A DNA stretch of 64,000 nt, taken from contig CM082588.2 in NCBI GenBank assembly GCA_040954595.2, positions 9,238,001-9,302,000 of the forward strand, in the 5' to 3' direction. Every line of letters begins with the position of its first letter. Within the stretch, counting starts at the first letter, position 1. The position numbers and the translations under genes were made by a program. This DNA is from Balanoglossus misakiensis (taxonomy: Eukaryota > Hemichordata). Below are positions 30,601 through 37,410 of this stretch, one piece after another. Below the pieces are notes generated by a model. That model saw only the letters and a list, made by a program, of their open reading frames with translations. It searched no databases and was not told where the DNA came from.

Positions 30601-32862
30601 GCGCAATGAATATTTGGCTTGTGACCCTCCAGAGTCATGCTTTCAGCAATTTGGGAGGGGAGGGGTGTCATTTATGCATGGTAGCTGATCCACAAATACC
30701 ATCTAGACCTGACCCTATAGTCATAAAAATGACACATGTTTAAATCATGTTGGATAGAACACTTAGTTGATTTATCAATGCGTGTCGTGGCAGAAAATTA
30801 CCAAACATGCTAGGTACGAAGAACGTAGCGTCAAAGACTTTTTGGTCCCATCTGGGGATTACACAGAAATGTGTGTATGCCACTAGGAACAGGCCTACCG
30901 AATTTCAAAGCAATTTGACAAGTTGTTTCGGAGAATAGACGCTGCCTCATATTGGCCAGATGGTTTCAATCTTGGTGGTGGAATTGGGTTGATTTTTGTG
31001 GCAATTCCTTTTCGTTTATCTTGTTGTGATTTCTAGATTATTATAACTGTGTTTAGGATATGGACTTATCTGTGCTAAAAGTCTTTATTTCTCCTGCTGA
31101 ATATTGCATTTCTATAAGGCCAAAAAATACTTTGTGCTGTTTCGATTCAATGGTTTTCAAAAATAGCGTAGATAGGTAGGGAATTTTTTTTATTTTGCAT
31201 TATTTTTATTTCTCTGGCCGCCGTGGTGTAGAAGAAAGACGAGTCTGTACAAAGTTTGGGGTCGGCAGGTTAAAATTTGGCTTGTCGAGTAATCGGTACA
31301 ACACATATTTTTTTATTTTGTCCTAAGGTCTAACTCTCAATCGCACGTGATTAAATTAATGAACTGGATATTGTGCATAATATTCATTATTTCTGTCCTC
31401 TATAACAGGAACCGGGATAGTTATTACAAGTACTGAATCACTAACGACCAGCACAGTGACCACAGATAGTAAAAGCAAGAGTTCAACTAATGAAGGTAAT
31501 TTGGTGTCCAAAACGCCATTTTTGCCCACTTCCACCAAAATGCAGTGTTTTTTGCATAATTTACTTGACCTGGGGTTGTATGTAAAAAGAAACCGCCAAA
31601 ATCGCAGTTCGCTTGATAGAAATATATTTTTAAAAAATGCAAAAATAATACTACCAAAGCTACAAATGCGAATATTATCATTGACATCATATATGTATTT
31701 TTTCCATTCCAGAAAGATTCGATATTACTGTCATAACAAGTTCAATAGTGTCTGCTATTGCATTTGTATTAGTGATTGCAGTTATTATTCAATTGATAAT
31801 AATCAGGTAAGGTTTTGTCTGAAGGATGTTCGGTCGGTTAAAATGAAATTATTGTCATTTGGCGTACTTTTTCCCAAAAATGATCACTGAATTTATTTTT
31901 ATTTGACTGAGCTATGTTCAAGTATTTAAAAAATGACAATAGTTCTGTGCGTACATTTTTAAATGTTAAGATCATCATTGCTGCAGAGAAGACTGAATCA
32001 TACCTGTTAAATTAACATCAAACAAATATGTAAATTCTTTGACATCAAATGACGTCAGACGCGCTCAGGTGCAGTTTAAAGGTATACGGTCACCTATGGA
32101 AATTTAGCTACAGTTACCATGGTAAACTTGAGATCTAGCCAATCACGGATTTTCAGTGGGTGGCACACGCGAAAAAGAGAGTGCCACCATATGTTCTTTA
32201 GAACCCTCAAATACGCCATTTCAGCCATATATGGGCGTGTGTAAATTGGAAGTGACTGTATACCCTTAACGTTGGCATTCAAATTTCCAAATGACCGGCA
32301 ACTTCAGCAACGTGGTGCAGACGAACGCCATGAGGCTGATGAGGCACATGATACCTGATACATGTTACGTGTCTGGCGGTTCTAAAGTAAAAACATACTC
32401 GGAAAAAGTTTTACTGGATGCCGAAATATTGTTTGCCCGTCACCTGGAAATGACAATGCTGTTGGTCACATGGCCAGATCACGTGATTGATACTAAAGAA
32501 TTTCCCAGTTATCTAATCCGACTGTGTGTTGTTGTTTCAGGCGGATGGCACGGCGTCGTGACAGAATTCTTGCAGAGCAACAAGAGAAATTGATGAGAAA
32601 TTTCATTTTGGGTGAAACCATTAGTGAGTTGATATTTGACGGTGCTGACATGTTAGGCAGTTTTGCCACAACTCAAGAGCCAATGCGAATACCCAGGGCA
32701 AGGATTGAGAACGGGGCTATTCCCTCCGACTTCTACCACTACAATCCTGTCTATGCCATTGGTTATGGACGCAACTTCCGAAATGAAGCGAATATTGCTT
32801 CGGTCGATGTCATGGTGCATTCGGATACACTTCAGTCCCAACCAGAGTCTCAATATTTCTAA
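1..32862 (+). CDS. SVEP1-like transmembrane mucin/HYR/sushi/EGF/LamG receptor, 5' end outside window
   Basis: This is one gene of 34 visible exons: 1-9103, 9270-9389, 9707-9853, 10038-10274, 11971-12183, 12862-13070, 13783-14023, 14667-14822, 15644-15802, 15952-16113, 16537-16636, 17220-17599, 18364-18567, 19156-19289, 19699-19892, 20148-20272, 20644-20904, 21361-21520, 21773-21952, 22533-22822, 23609-23752, 24323-24418, 24816-25016, 25622-25874, 26415-26560, 26738-26899, 27571-27732, 28300-28467, 28879-29040, 29659-29781, 30402-30473, 31409-31495, 31713-31806, 32541-32862. All have AG/GT borders, and the sum of 14,967 nt divides exactly by 3 without a stop before TAA 32860-32862. Most domain exons are phase 1-1, the hallmark of exon shuffling. 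The order HYR, sushi, GCC2/GCC3, EGF, pentraxin resembles SVEP1. The mucin exon, transmembrane helix and tail differ from SVEP1, which is mainly known as a secreted protein. An adhesion or cell-surface role is inferred. The frame is open at base 1, so the start and signal peptide lie upstream. Confidence 0.88.
3471..9000. repeat. Diverged 72-bp coding repeats with higher-order blocks
   Basis: The 72-bp period of the upstream array continues, but units differ widely. Higher-order copies are visible. A block of about 650 bp starting at 4081 recurs at 5017 (offset 936 bp, 13 units). A 216-bp, three-unit block marked by aacatata recurs at 6295, 6511, 6727 and 6943, and again near 8311 and 8527. 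The last kilobase has a local run of units ending in MDTLLMTTRTDQ. This looks like an older part of the array that escaped the homogenisation seen in bases 1-3470. Confidence 0.9.
9270..9853 (+). CDS. Exons 2-3: Ser/Thr linker and furin-like cleavage site
   Basis: Exon 2 (9270-9389, 39 full codons) begins DVGYSPQATS after the junction and is a Ser/Thr-rich linker. Exon 3 (9707-9853) opens with VRKRRSVEDS. Its RKRR-S is a consensus furin-type dibasic site (R-X-K/R-R). If used, it would separate the mucin region from the domain-rich part, which could remain bound or be shed; that is inference. Both introns are phase 1, and the donors GTACGT and GTTAGT are good. No named domain is recognised in these exons. 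Confidence 0.8.
9430..9664. mobile_element. Partial TTAA-type foldback MITE (family with GGGACAAAGTCTCTCTC ends)
   Basis: This stretch in intron 2 matches the middle and right half of the element at 17860-18205, including ttcatttt ggacgagtttttactc, atatatccacatgta, aattaatggaaa and the terminal gagagagagactttgtccc. The left end is degraded, and the right-hand TTAA has mutated to ttca. It is an old copy. Confidence 0.65.
10038..14023 (+). CDS. Exons 4-7: first HYR domain, sushi domain and Cys-containing spacer
   Basis: Exon 4 (10038-10274) encodes a HYR (hyalin repeat) domain of about 79 residues. It has the CPNSFVIFVDN start and the VNITAIDYNGNKAECHFSI end typical of the family, an Ig-like fold tied to adhesion. 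Exon 5 (11971-12183) is a sushi/CCP module with four cysteines in the usual spacing and a terminal Trp-containing GGFWSPN segment. Exons 6 and 7 (12862-13070, 13783-14023) encode an alpha/beta-looking spacer with several cysteines and N-glycosylation sequons that I cannot assign. It sits where a comparable spacer follows the second sushi (exons 24-25). Introns into exons 4, 5, 6 and 8 are phase 1; the intron between 6 and 7 is phase 0. Confidence 0.8.
10593..10723 (+). pseudogene. THAP zinc-finger fragment
   Basis: One frame reads IKRCVVGGCKNT, then SVHRFPKSKGLREKWERFVQ, then a stop at 10721-10723. This is the N-terminal half of a THAP domain: C-x4-C close to the start, the HRFPK block and the conserved KW. 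No start codon precedes it in frame, and the second Cys-x2-His pair is missing, so it is broken. It lies inside inverted terminal repeats and inside an intron of the receptor gene, so it is most likely transposon-derived. Confidence 0.55.
11078..11323 (-). pseudogene. P2X7 intracellular-domain-like fragment (tentative)
   Basis: The minus-strand frame reads DSDSSDGEF, then QPYRFEPARRE, then SRVGNIDW and a stop. Proteins of the P2RX7_C type in marine invertebrates commonly begin with a PYxFEP motif, then an acidic stretch, then a G-N-x-D-W-C-x-C-G block. Here the Cys codon after W is replaced by TGA. The match rests on short motifs recalled from the family, so it is only tentative. It lies opposite the THAP fragment within the same inverted-repeat element. 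Confidence 0.3.
11738..11812. repeat. (TCA)n microsatellite
   Basis: About 25 uninterrupted TCA units lie in intron 4, followed by a (CAC)-rich tail to about 11835. Apparent poly-Ser, poly-His and poly-Met frames here are translation artefacts of the trinucleotide repeat. Confidence 0.95.
14246..14530. mobile_element. TA-target MITE, family 1, copy A
   Basis: This 285-bp element in intron 7 is flanked by TA (14244-14245 and 14531-14532). Its ends are imperfect inverted repeats: TTCTTCGATATCAAATGACG on the left and the complement of TTCTTTAGTATCAGTCACGT on the right. No coding capacity. Four related copies lie at 22185, 26910, 32035 and 58863. Each left end carries TGACGTCA. The right end of most carries CACGTGA. 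Confidence 0.8.
14667..16113 (+). CDS. Exons 8-10: three GCC2/GCC3 (ephrin-receptor-like) modules
   Basis: Three consecutive phase 1-1 exons (14667-14822, 15644-15802, 15952-16113) each encode about 52-54 residues with the pattern C-x-x-G-x-[YF]...C-x-x-C-P-x-G-x-[YF]-Q. Examples are TCLSCPTGTYQNEIG, PCQQCPIGSYQPNVG and PCVPCPRHFFQPNIA. This is the GCC2/GCC3 or ephrin-receptor-like fold found in SVEP1 and in many invertebrate surface proteins, usually in tandem next to EGF modules. One module per exon fits expansion by exon duplication. Exon 10 uses the acceptor AAAG at 15948-15951, which alone keeps the frame. Confidence 0.82.
15251..15597. mobile_element. Short inverted-repeat element in intron 8
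   Basis: CTGCCTTAAATAGGTTTT at 15251-15268 matches the reverse complement of the stretch ending near 15597 (CTACCTTAAATAGGTTTT). The interior has no reading frame of note. It is most simply a MITE; no clear target duplication was found. Confidence 0.5.
16537..20904 (+). CDS. Exons 11-17: tandem of twelve EGF-like domains
   Basis: Seven exons (16537-16636, 17220-17599, 18364-18567, 19156-19289, 19699-19892, 20148-20272, 20644-20904) encode twelve six-cysteine EGF modules. Most carry the calcium-binding signature [DN]-[EI]-[DN]-[EQ]-C at their start (VDEC, IDEC, NDEC, INDC, VNEC) and the Asn/Asp hydroxylation-type C-x-[DN]-x4-[FY]-x-C-x-C core. Several domains are split between exons, and joining the phases (0, 1 and 2 are all used here) restores each cysteine framework exactly. 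Calcium-binding EGF tandems form stiff rods and protein-binding surfaces. The acceptors before exons 13 (GCAAG) and 14 (TGAAG) are weak, but the frame and domain continuity require them. Confidence 0.85.
17860..18205. mobile_element. TTAA-type foldback MITE, best copy
   Basis: This 346-bp element lies in the intron between exons 12 and 13, flanked by TTAA on both sides (17856-17859 and 18206-18209). The ends AGGGACAAATTCTCTCTCTC and its complement open inverted repeats that extend over most of the length, so the element can fold on itself. TTAA duplication is typical of piggyBac-type mobilisation. Related pieces lie at 9430, 44270, 47625 and 53043. Confidence 0.8.
18623..18672. repeat. (GAT)n microsatellite
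   Basis: About 16 GAT units lie in the intron just after exon 13. Confidence 0.95.
19944..19982. repeat. (TTGTG)n simple repeat
   Basis: Seven or so TTGTG-type units follow exon 15, within the intron. Confidence 0.85.
21361..22822 (+). CDS. Exons 18-20: LamG/pentraxin-like domain
   Basis: Exons 21361-21520, 21773-21952 and 22533-22822 form one domain of about 200 residues. Features seen are NFTMSFWVRF (beta strand with the Trp typical of LamG/pentraxin folds), NNGQWHHVIAVIQ (the canonical W-H-H-V), an MDG turn, and FQGEISQLNVYDW near the end, as in pentraxin-type domains. In SVEP1 a pentraxin also follows the EGF tandem. A Cys-rich tail (CSQTLPGE to GTLCDVTI) closes the third exon. The acceptor at 21771-21772 (tgtttacacacag) was chosen because it alone gives the required phase; the nearby TTAAAG does not. 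The intron before exon 20 holds a TA-type short transposon. Confidence 0.8.
22185..22472. mobile_element. TA-target MITE, family 1, copy B
   Basis: This copy lies in the intron before exon 20, in the same orientation as the 14246 copy. The left end is altered (agtatcatttgatatcaa), but TGACGTCA and the internal gtggtgcagacaaagactg are kept. The right end ttacgtgattgatagtaaag has lost the E-box. It is an older copy. Confidence 0.7.
22901..23235. mobile_element. TTAA MITE, family 3, copy 1
   Basis: The element is flanked by TTAA at 22897-22900 and 23236-23239. Ends: AGTCCCCATAGCTGCCAAAT and the complement of gtggcagctctggct. It shares the interior atcaccattgagcc-type and ttgtatggaggc segments with copies at 25174 and 34858. 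It is intronic and noncoding. Confidence 0.75.
23609..26560 (+). CDS. Exons 21-25: second HYR, second sushi and second spacer with furin-like site
   Basis: Exons 23609-23752 and 24323-24418 together encode a HYR-type domain (RVLRCPNDTWIINP to YVATDTSGNTAAC), here split by a phase-1 intron, unlike the first HYR. Exon 24816-25016 is a sushi module (CAIPAPPVNGARVCDSW to the final CA). Exons 25622-25874 and 26415-26560 make a spacer of about 130 residues, including AKRKKRQTS, a furin-type site (K-R-K-K-R), then LDVDFIIAG and a Cys-containing end. This repeats the domain order of exons 4-7, so the protein seems to contain a duplicated block of modules. I cannot name the spacer fold. A beta-rich segment after an internal cleavage site recalls self-associating domains, but that is only a suggestion. 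Confidence 0.78.
23801..24128. mobile_element. Inverted-repeat MITE, family 4 (GGCCAA ends), copy 1
   Basis: The left end (ggccaacaaaatattatgtg, then ctgttccgattac) is mirrored at the right by gtaatcggagcagcagatat, a T run and ggcc. The interior holds TGACGTCA and a GC-rich, CpG-rich tract. It lies in the intron within the second HYR domain. Related copies are at 31114 and 33426. Confidence 0.7.
25174..25477. mobile_element. TTAA MITE, family 3, copy 2
   Basis: The element is flanked by TTAA at 25170-25173 and 25478-25481. Ends: AAGCCCCTATAGCTGTCAAA and the complement of tggcagctctagaggct. It lies in the intron between the second sushi and exon 24. Confidence 0.78.
26738..29040 (+). CDS. Exons 26-29: four more GCC2/GCC3 modules
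   Basis: Four phase 1-1 exons of 162, 162, 168 and 162 nt (26738-26899, 27571-27732, 28300-28467, 28879-29040) encode one GCC2/GCC3 module each. Signatures are QCVQCMKGMYQDRE, MCQSCQPGYYQTEEG, TCVPCPRGSYRSDPEN and LCVKCPIGFYQNEMH. Their near-equal lengths and equal phases point to recent exon duplication. The intron after exon 26 holds a complete TA-type short element. In the intron after exon 29, a stretch near 29492-29580 looks exon-like at its edges but has a stop in the needed frame, and exon 29 joins directly to 29659. Confidence 0.82.
26910..27204. mobile_element. TA-target MITE, family 1, copy C (reverse orientation)
   Basis: This 295-bp copy is flanked by TA at 26908-26909 and 27205-27206. 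It begins 10 bp after the exon 26 donor, so it almost abuts the splice site. Ends: TTCTTTACTATCAATCACGT and the complement of the stretch ending TGATAGTGAAGAA. It contains ATCACGTGAT and TGACGTCA. Confidence 0.82.
29659..29781 (+). CDS. Exon 30: single calcium-binding EGF domain
   Basis: This 123-nt phase 1-1 exon encodes a classical EGF-CA module. It starts DLDECLVD, has NIVGSYRCVCQDGYVG and ends DGFSCT, with six cysteines and the Asp/Asn and aromatic residues of the calcium site. It is separated from the main EGF tandem and sits next to the membrane-proximal stalk, as in many adhesion receptors. The acceptor is TGTAG at 29654-29658 and the donor AAGTAAGT starts at 29782. Confidence 0.85.
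30402..32862 (+). CDS. Exons 31-34: Ser/Thr stalk, transmembrane helix and NPxY cytoplasmic tail
   Basis: Exons 31 (30402-30473) and 32 (31409-31495) give a short Thr/Ser/Asn-rich stalk (TDTNQTSEIST, ITSTESLTTSTVTTD). Exon 33 (31713-31806) holds a hydrophobic segment of about 24 residues (VSAIAFVLVIAVIIQLIII) followed by Arg, a type I transmembrane helix with a basic stop-transfer RRMARRR at the start of exon 34. The tail of about 107 residues ends SQPESQYF. It carries FYHYNPVYAIGYG, an NPxY motif of the kind bound by PTB domains and clathrin adaptors, plus a helical EQQEKLMRNFILGETISEL segment. Endocytic or signalling use is inferred. TAA is at 32860-32862 in the last exon. Confidence 0.82.
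31114..31325. mobile_element. MITE family 4, copy 2 (shortened)
   Basis: The left end taaggccaaaaaatactttg with tgctgtttcgatt and the right end taatcggtacaacacatat with a T run match the 23801 copy. About 100 bp of the interior is missing. It lies in the intron before exon 32. Confidence 0.6.
32035..32500. mobile_element. TA-target MITE, family 1, copy D, host of a nested insertion
   Basis: The ends TTCTTTGACATCAAATGACG and the complement of atcacgtgattgatactaaa match family 1. The copy is longer than its relatives because a second element (32080-32265) is inserted near its left end. It lies in the last intron and ends 40 bp before exon 34. Confidence 0.75.
32080..32265. mobile_element. Nested 186-bp TTAA MITE
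   Basis: The element is flanked by TTAA at 32076-32079 and 32266-32269. Its inverted ends are AGGTATACGGTCACCTATGG and the complement of ggaagtgactgtataccc. Related family 1 copies have no such insert at this site, so it is a later insertion inside an older element. Confidence 0.75.
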
Positions 32863-33109
32863 ATACTGAACAAAAGACATTTTATGAATGCTTGACGGAA
32901 ATGTGATCAATGATATAGCGTGTAAAGGAGAGGCTATTTAGTGATAGTTCAAGTTGATTTTACCCGGATACTTATTAGTTACTGGTAGCTATGATGTTTG
33001 TATTCCAATTCCTATTGAACCACGTTCATCATGTACGAGAAAACGTGTATTATAATTGAACCCATCTTAAGAGCTACTTAAACATGAAATTCAATGTTTG
33101 TAAGCTTCC

Positions 33110-33115
33110 AATAAA
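33110..33115 (+). terminator. Polyadenylation signal of the receptor gene
   Basis: A canonical AATAAA lies 248 bp after the stop codon at 32862. No better signal is seen between the stop and this point, so the last exon probably ends about 15-30 bp downstream. The 32863-33109 stretch is then the 3' UTR. Confidence 0.6.
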
Positions 33116-33425
33116 GTCAAGTATGCTCTGATTCGGTCGTTGTCTGTGGCTTTGGTTGCATGTAGACAGACTGAGCGTGTGAGCGATTTTTTCCAAGATG
33201 TGTTTCGAACCCAGGAATGATTCGCCAGAACGTTATATTTTCTTTCACTTCCACTAACCAAGTTTAGTTCAAGTTTGTTTAACTGTATCATTACTGCATG
33301 GTTCTAACATTGACCACCTGTTATTCTGATACACAAACTCTTCTTAAAATCCACTCTTTGTCACCAAAGGCAAAACTGCATCATTTTTTCAGTAACACTA
33401 CAGCCCGTGTGAGTTGGGACTTTCT

Positions 33426-33748
33426 TTAGCCCCCCAAAAATATGACTGTGCTGATCGGATTACTCGACCTACCCTTATTTTAACCCGCCGACCCTAAACT
33501 TTTTAGACAGTTCGTAAACCTGGAGGTAAAATAACGATGTCAAATATACAGAATTTATGAAAATTGCGCGAATCACGCTCCCCATACGATGAAATCGCGC
33601 GCACCACACAAGAACTATGACGTCATTCTTCTAAACTGGCGGCCAGAGAAATAAAAAAATCGCAAAATAAATAAAAAATTCCCTACCTACTACCCTGTTT
33701 TTGAAAACCATGAAATCGGAACAGCACATATTATTTTATTTGGCCTTA
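33426..33748. mobile_element. MITE family 4, copy 3 (reverse orientation)
   Basis: The stretch runs from ttagccccccaaaaatatga and gatcggattactcgacc to ggaacagcacatattatt and tggcctta. It is the reverse of the 23801 copy and again contains TGACGTCA (33618-33625) inside. Confidence 0.65.
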
Positions 33749-33827
33749 TTATCCTGTGTAATCTAAACCGTAAGTCCCCGCGCCCTTGTAAGAGTAACCT
33801 ACACATCACAACACAGCTAGACTGTCG

Positions 33828-34359
33828 ACAGTCCCTCGCGCCTAATGTGTATCGATTTGGCGTTTCGTGCGAGGGCCGTAAGGCCCGTATCTTTTGAGGG
33901 CCGAAGGCGCGATTCGGTGTTTCGTGGTTCGAGGGCCGTAAGGCCCGAGGGCGTGGCCCGAGGGACTGTTATAGCTTGTTTCGCCCTCACACGGCATTGT
34001 CAGGAAATTCACCTGTAACGCAACTGGCTTTAGTTCGGGACATGTAAACATGTGACAGGAGCATTCGTCTATATTTTCCAAGAAAGGCTTCTGGGCTTCC
34101 GAACACAAGATTAAAGCTCCCCTTCACCAGATTTGCTTGAACTTGATGATCGGACGAGCTAACATGTTTACATGTCCCGAACTAAAGCCAGTTGCGTTAC
34201 AGGTGAATTTCCCGACAATGCCACGCCCTCGGGCCTTACGGCCCTCGCACCACGAAACACCGAATCGCGCCTTCGGCCCTCAAAAGATACGGGCCTTACG
34301 GCCCTCGCACGAAACGCCGAATCGACACACATTAGGCGCGAGGGACTGTCGACAGTCTA
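33828..34359. mobile_element. GC-rich 532-bp foldback element with 8-bp target duplication
   Basis: The 8-mer AACACAGC flanks the element perfectly (33820-33827 and 34360-34367). The ends TAGACTGTCGACAGTCCCTC and its exact complement open two long arms (about 33828-34055 and 34150-34359), so most of the element is one giant inverted repeat around a loop of about 95 bp. The outermost 12-mer ACTGTCGACAGT is itself palindromic. Inside each arm a short GAGGGCCGTAAGGCC-type hairpin repeats. An 8-bp duplication fits hAT or P-type mobilisation; no coding sequence is present. Confidence 0.82.
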
Positions 34360-34392
34360 AACACAGCATGAACGCCGCTTAGTTGTATAATG

Positions 34393-34659
34393 TTAGACAC
34401 ATACATTTCTTTTGCTTAGTACGTCATTTCGCATTACAGGGGGTAGACTTGGCATTCTGTAGACTTGCTCCAAGTCTATGGGCTGTGTAGGGAACGTGTC
34501 GACGCTACCCGAAACCACAAGCTCAGTCGCAAATTCGAAACTCGCCTCACTACCAAAAACACGCTTAAGGCAAGCATGCATGCAAAAAGTATTGAAATTA
34601 TTTATTAAGACAAAAAACCACCGAAAACACAAAAAGTATTGAGATTTAAAAATCACCAA
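34393..34659 (-). other. Open minus-strand stretch, possible exon, unrecognised
   Basis: The minus-strand frame reads FGSEASFEFATELVVSGSVD then QPIDLEQVYRMPSLPPVM before a possible donor (GTAATG) or a stop at 34393. The composition looks protein-like, but there is no homologue I recognise and no clear partner exon. It is listed only as a candidate part of a minus-strand gene. Confidence 0.18.
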
Positions 34660-34857
34660 GCGACTAGTGGGCTAGTCTAGGCATTCTGGGAATTGACACC
34701 TGCATGACAAATGCATGGAGTACTGGTTCACCTAAAAATCACCTTGCTCATGCTCTGTGATCAACGGCTATTTATTGGTTTAGCATACACAATGCTTGGC
34801 TGACACATATCCCTGCTTTTATCTTGATCTCGGCCACATCATCAGTTGTCACGTTAA

Positions 34858-35196
34858 AGCCTCCATGCAGAGCTGCCAAATTTCACATATATAATTCAAA
34901 TCTATTCCCTGTCATTTAAAATCCTCATCATCAAGCCATAATCCTTGCATTTGCATCAGTTCGTCATCTCTTGGTGACGCATACTACGATAGCTGTGCAC
35001 TGTTTGTATGATGGCTGATTAAAACGGTGCAGCACCCGTTTAATATACAGTGTATAGCATGTTCAAATTGCAACATACAGCCACAATCGGGCATCAATAA
35101 GATGTTGATGTATACCTATCAGTAAGCTTGGTGTACCATTCTACGTTGGAAAATAAAATCATGAAAATACTGCAAAATACGGCAGCTCTAGGGGCT
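34858..35196. mobile_element. TTAA MITE, family 3, copy 3
   Basis: The element is flanked by TTAA at 34854-34857 and 35197-35200. Ends: AGCCTCCATGCAGAGCTGCC and the complement of cggcagctctaggggct. It is intergenic. Confidence 0.72.
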
Positions 35197-35200
35197 TTAA

Positions 35201-37410
35201 CCCTTCTCTCGTTCGACCAGGGTTGTAGTGATTTGCAAGCTACAGACTGTGACATTGCGTCAATAAAGCACATCACATATGCCATGCTGGTGGACAGGCT
35301 GAATAAAACTTTGATCAAAAACATTATTGAGATAGTTAAAAATAACCCTTTATTGTTTCTTATTAAGCATTTTGTCAATGATAAACATTATCACAATAAA
35401 AAACTGTGAAGTAAATTGGATATGTTTTTGTCAGGAAAATAGATTTGCATTTGTCACCATAACAGAGTCACAATGGCTGACAATACAGTGTACACTCCGA
35501 CATGTTTTTGTTTTTGCGAATTGCATAGAATTGAAAAAAAATTGCATATTTCCCATGTCGTCTCATCTTCTATAGTAATGGGTGCTTTCAAATATTAAAT
35601 TTGTTTAAAGTGATGAGTTCGAATTCCGTTTGTTTTATTTTTTTGGCGACACGAACAGCACCCAAACAATTCCTTTCAGAAAGGGAATTTCCGTGGGCCT
35701 TCGTAATACAAACGTGTCGTAAACACATTTGGCCATATTTACAAAAGCATATTCCCATCAGTTTGACCTGAACAAATATTTCAATTACAAAACAGCGTGT
35801 TCCTGCGCCAGTGGTACGCCAGTAAGGTATAAATTAAAATTACGTAGGCCTAACTTATATACAAAATTAATGCAGTATTCACAGGTAATTTTACACTTGT
35901 AATATGCCATTGCGTTTGGGCTGAGTCATCACTATGACTAATACCATGGACAATAGTACATTCGCCCTCATGATGACTGTGCAGCAAACACACCCTTGTA
36001 CTAAACCATGTAACGTACATACCCTATCACAACCCTGTCATAGTAGTGCCTTTATCAGCAAAGACGCCGCTCAGTTGTAGATTCTGCTGTCAGAACACTG
36101 ATAAAATGTTGTGAATAACGAGTGGTAAATGGTCTGAAATACCTTCAGTGCATGAAACAATGTATAATTATGTGTATCCACATGACACTCTCAACCACTT
36201 TGACGTGTCTAAACTCGGTGGGCGTACACGGACTTTTACCCTGTATGCGTATATATAAAAATGACTCATTTTATATATACACGTCCAAAATCCAAGATAC
36301 ACTATTTCCGTCCACCAGTGATTCGGTCAAGTCGTGTGCATTGATACAGTCAAACATTGCAGTACACACACCTGGAAGCACAGCTCTGAAATTGTACCAC
36401 TCAGGTATATATCTGACCGCTCCTTCGGCATTTTGCACCAGAGCCAGTTCCAGGCATGTCCCACAGCCTTTACTTTCTGTTCTTGCAGTGCATATATTCA
36501 AAATAACCGGTTTTACTCACTCCCAATTTTATATCTGGCATTTATTACACTGGACATTTAGTTCTTCACGGGACTTTCGCAGTGTTTCCTAACCTTGAAA
36601 CTTAGCTTAACTATAAAAAATCGGTTATATATTGAGTAAGCAGAGATTTAAAAAAAAACATATTTCTAAACATGCATGGTCATTGCAGACAAGTTTTCTC
36701 TTTTGCATAGTAGCCGGGTATGGTTACACCGAGCACTCTCAAATGACAACAAATTAATTATTATATTTCTAACAAAATTATTAAGACAAGAATGCAATAG
36801 GCCTATTATTGCATAAAAGTTATGATAAACTGGTTATATTGCATTTGCGAGTAAATGACTAAATCAGGCGATATTTTCCTAAGCCAACGAGATCATGCGA
36901 GATTTTTCGTGGGAACGTAGTTTTAAGGGAATTCTCATGTGGCACAGGACAACCAACACGTGGCACTGAAGTTGAAATTTTTGTATAAACCCTGCACGTT
37001 TTTTTAGTTTCATACAAAGCTTGGCTTGTATTACTTAGCTGGCAGCCCGTTGATGCGGTAATTAAAATTAACCGAGTCTCGCGAGATCTTCAGAGGAAAA
37101 TCATCAAGTGACATGCCAAGCTGTCACGCCCACCTGCATCTGACTCACACGTAAAAACCAATGTAAAGTTGTCTCCTATGTCTCCTATGTGAATATTGTA
37201 TCCATTGCCAGTACCACTGGGCCTAATTGTCCGATAGGAATTCATAAAATATTGCAAGTGCAGCTTTCAAAAACGTTTTCAAGATTGGATCCCAACCTTG
37301 TACGCAGACGTAACCTTGACAACCATAATCCGCCAGGCCTACACAATGCTTATCATTCCATGAAATGAGAATTGTTTTCGCAATACATGTGTATGTTTGA
37401 CAGGGCGCAC
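35201..37410. other. Intergenic or intronic stretch without recognised gene
   Basis: This is AT-leaning single-copy sequence. One minus-strand open stretch (36271-36501) contains GCGTCLELALVQN-like and IPEWYNFRAVLPGVC segments and ends in a stop. It could be an exon of the candidate gene starting at 37628, but no splice chain could be supported. Nothing else was identified. Confidence 0.4.

Noticed and set aside
33842-34382. Proteins encoded in the GC-rich 33828-34359 region
   Set aside because: Reading frames on both strands are mirror images produced by the giant inverted repeat.
36122-36592. 156-codon plus-strand frame
   Set aside because: It has no motif, its composition is atypical, and it overlaps a more protein-like minus-strand frame. 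Neither is well supported.
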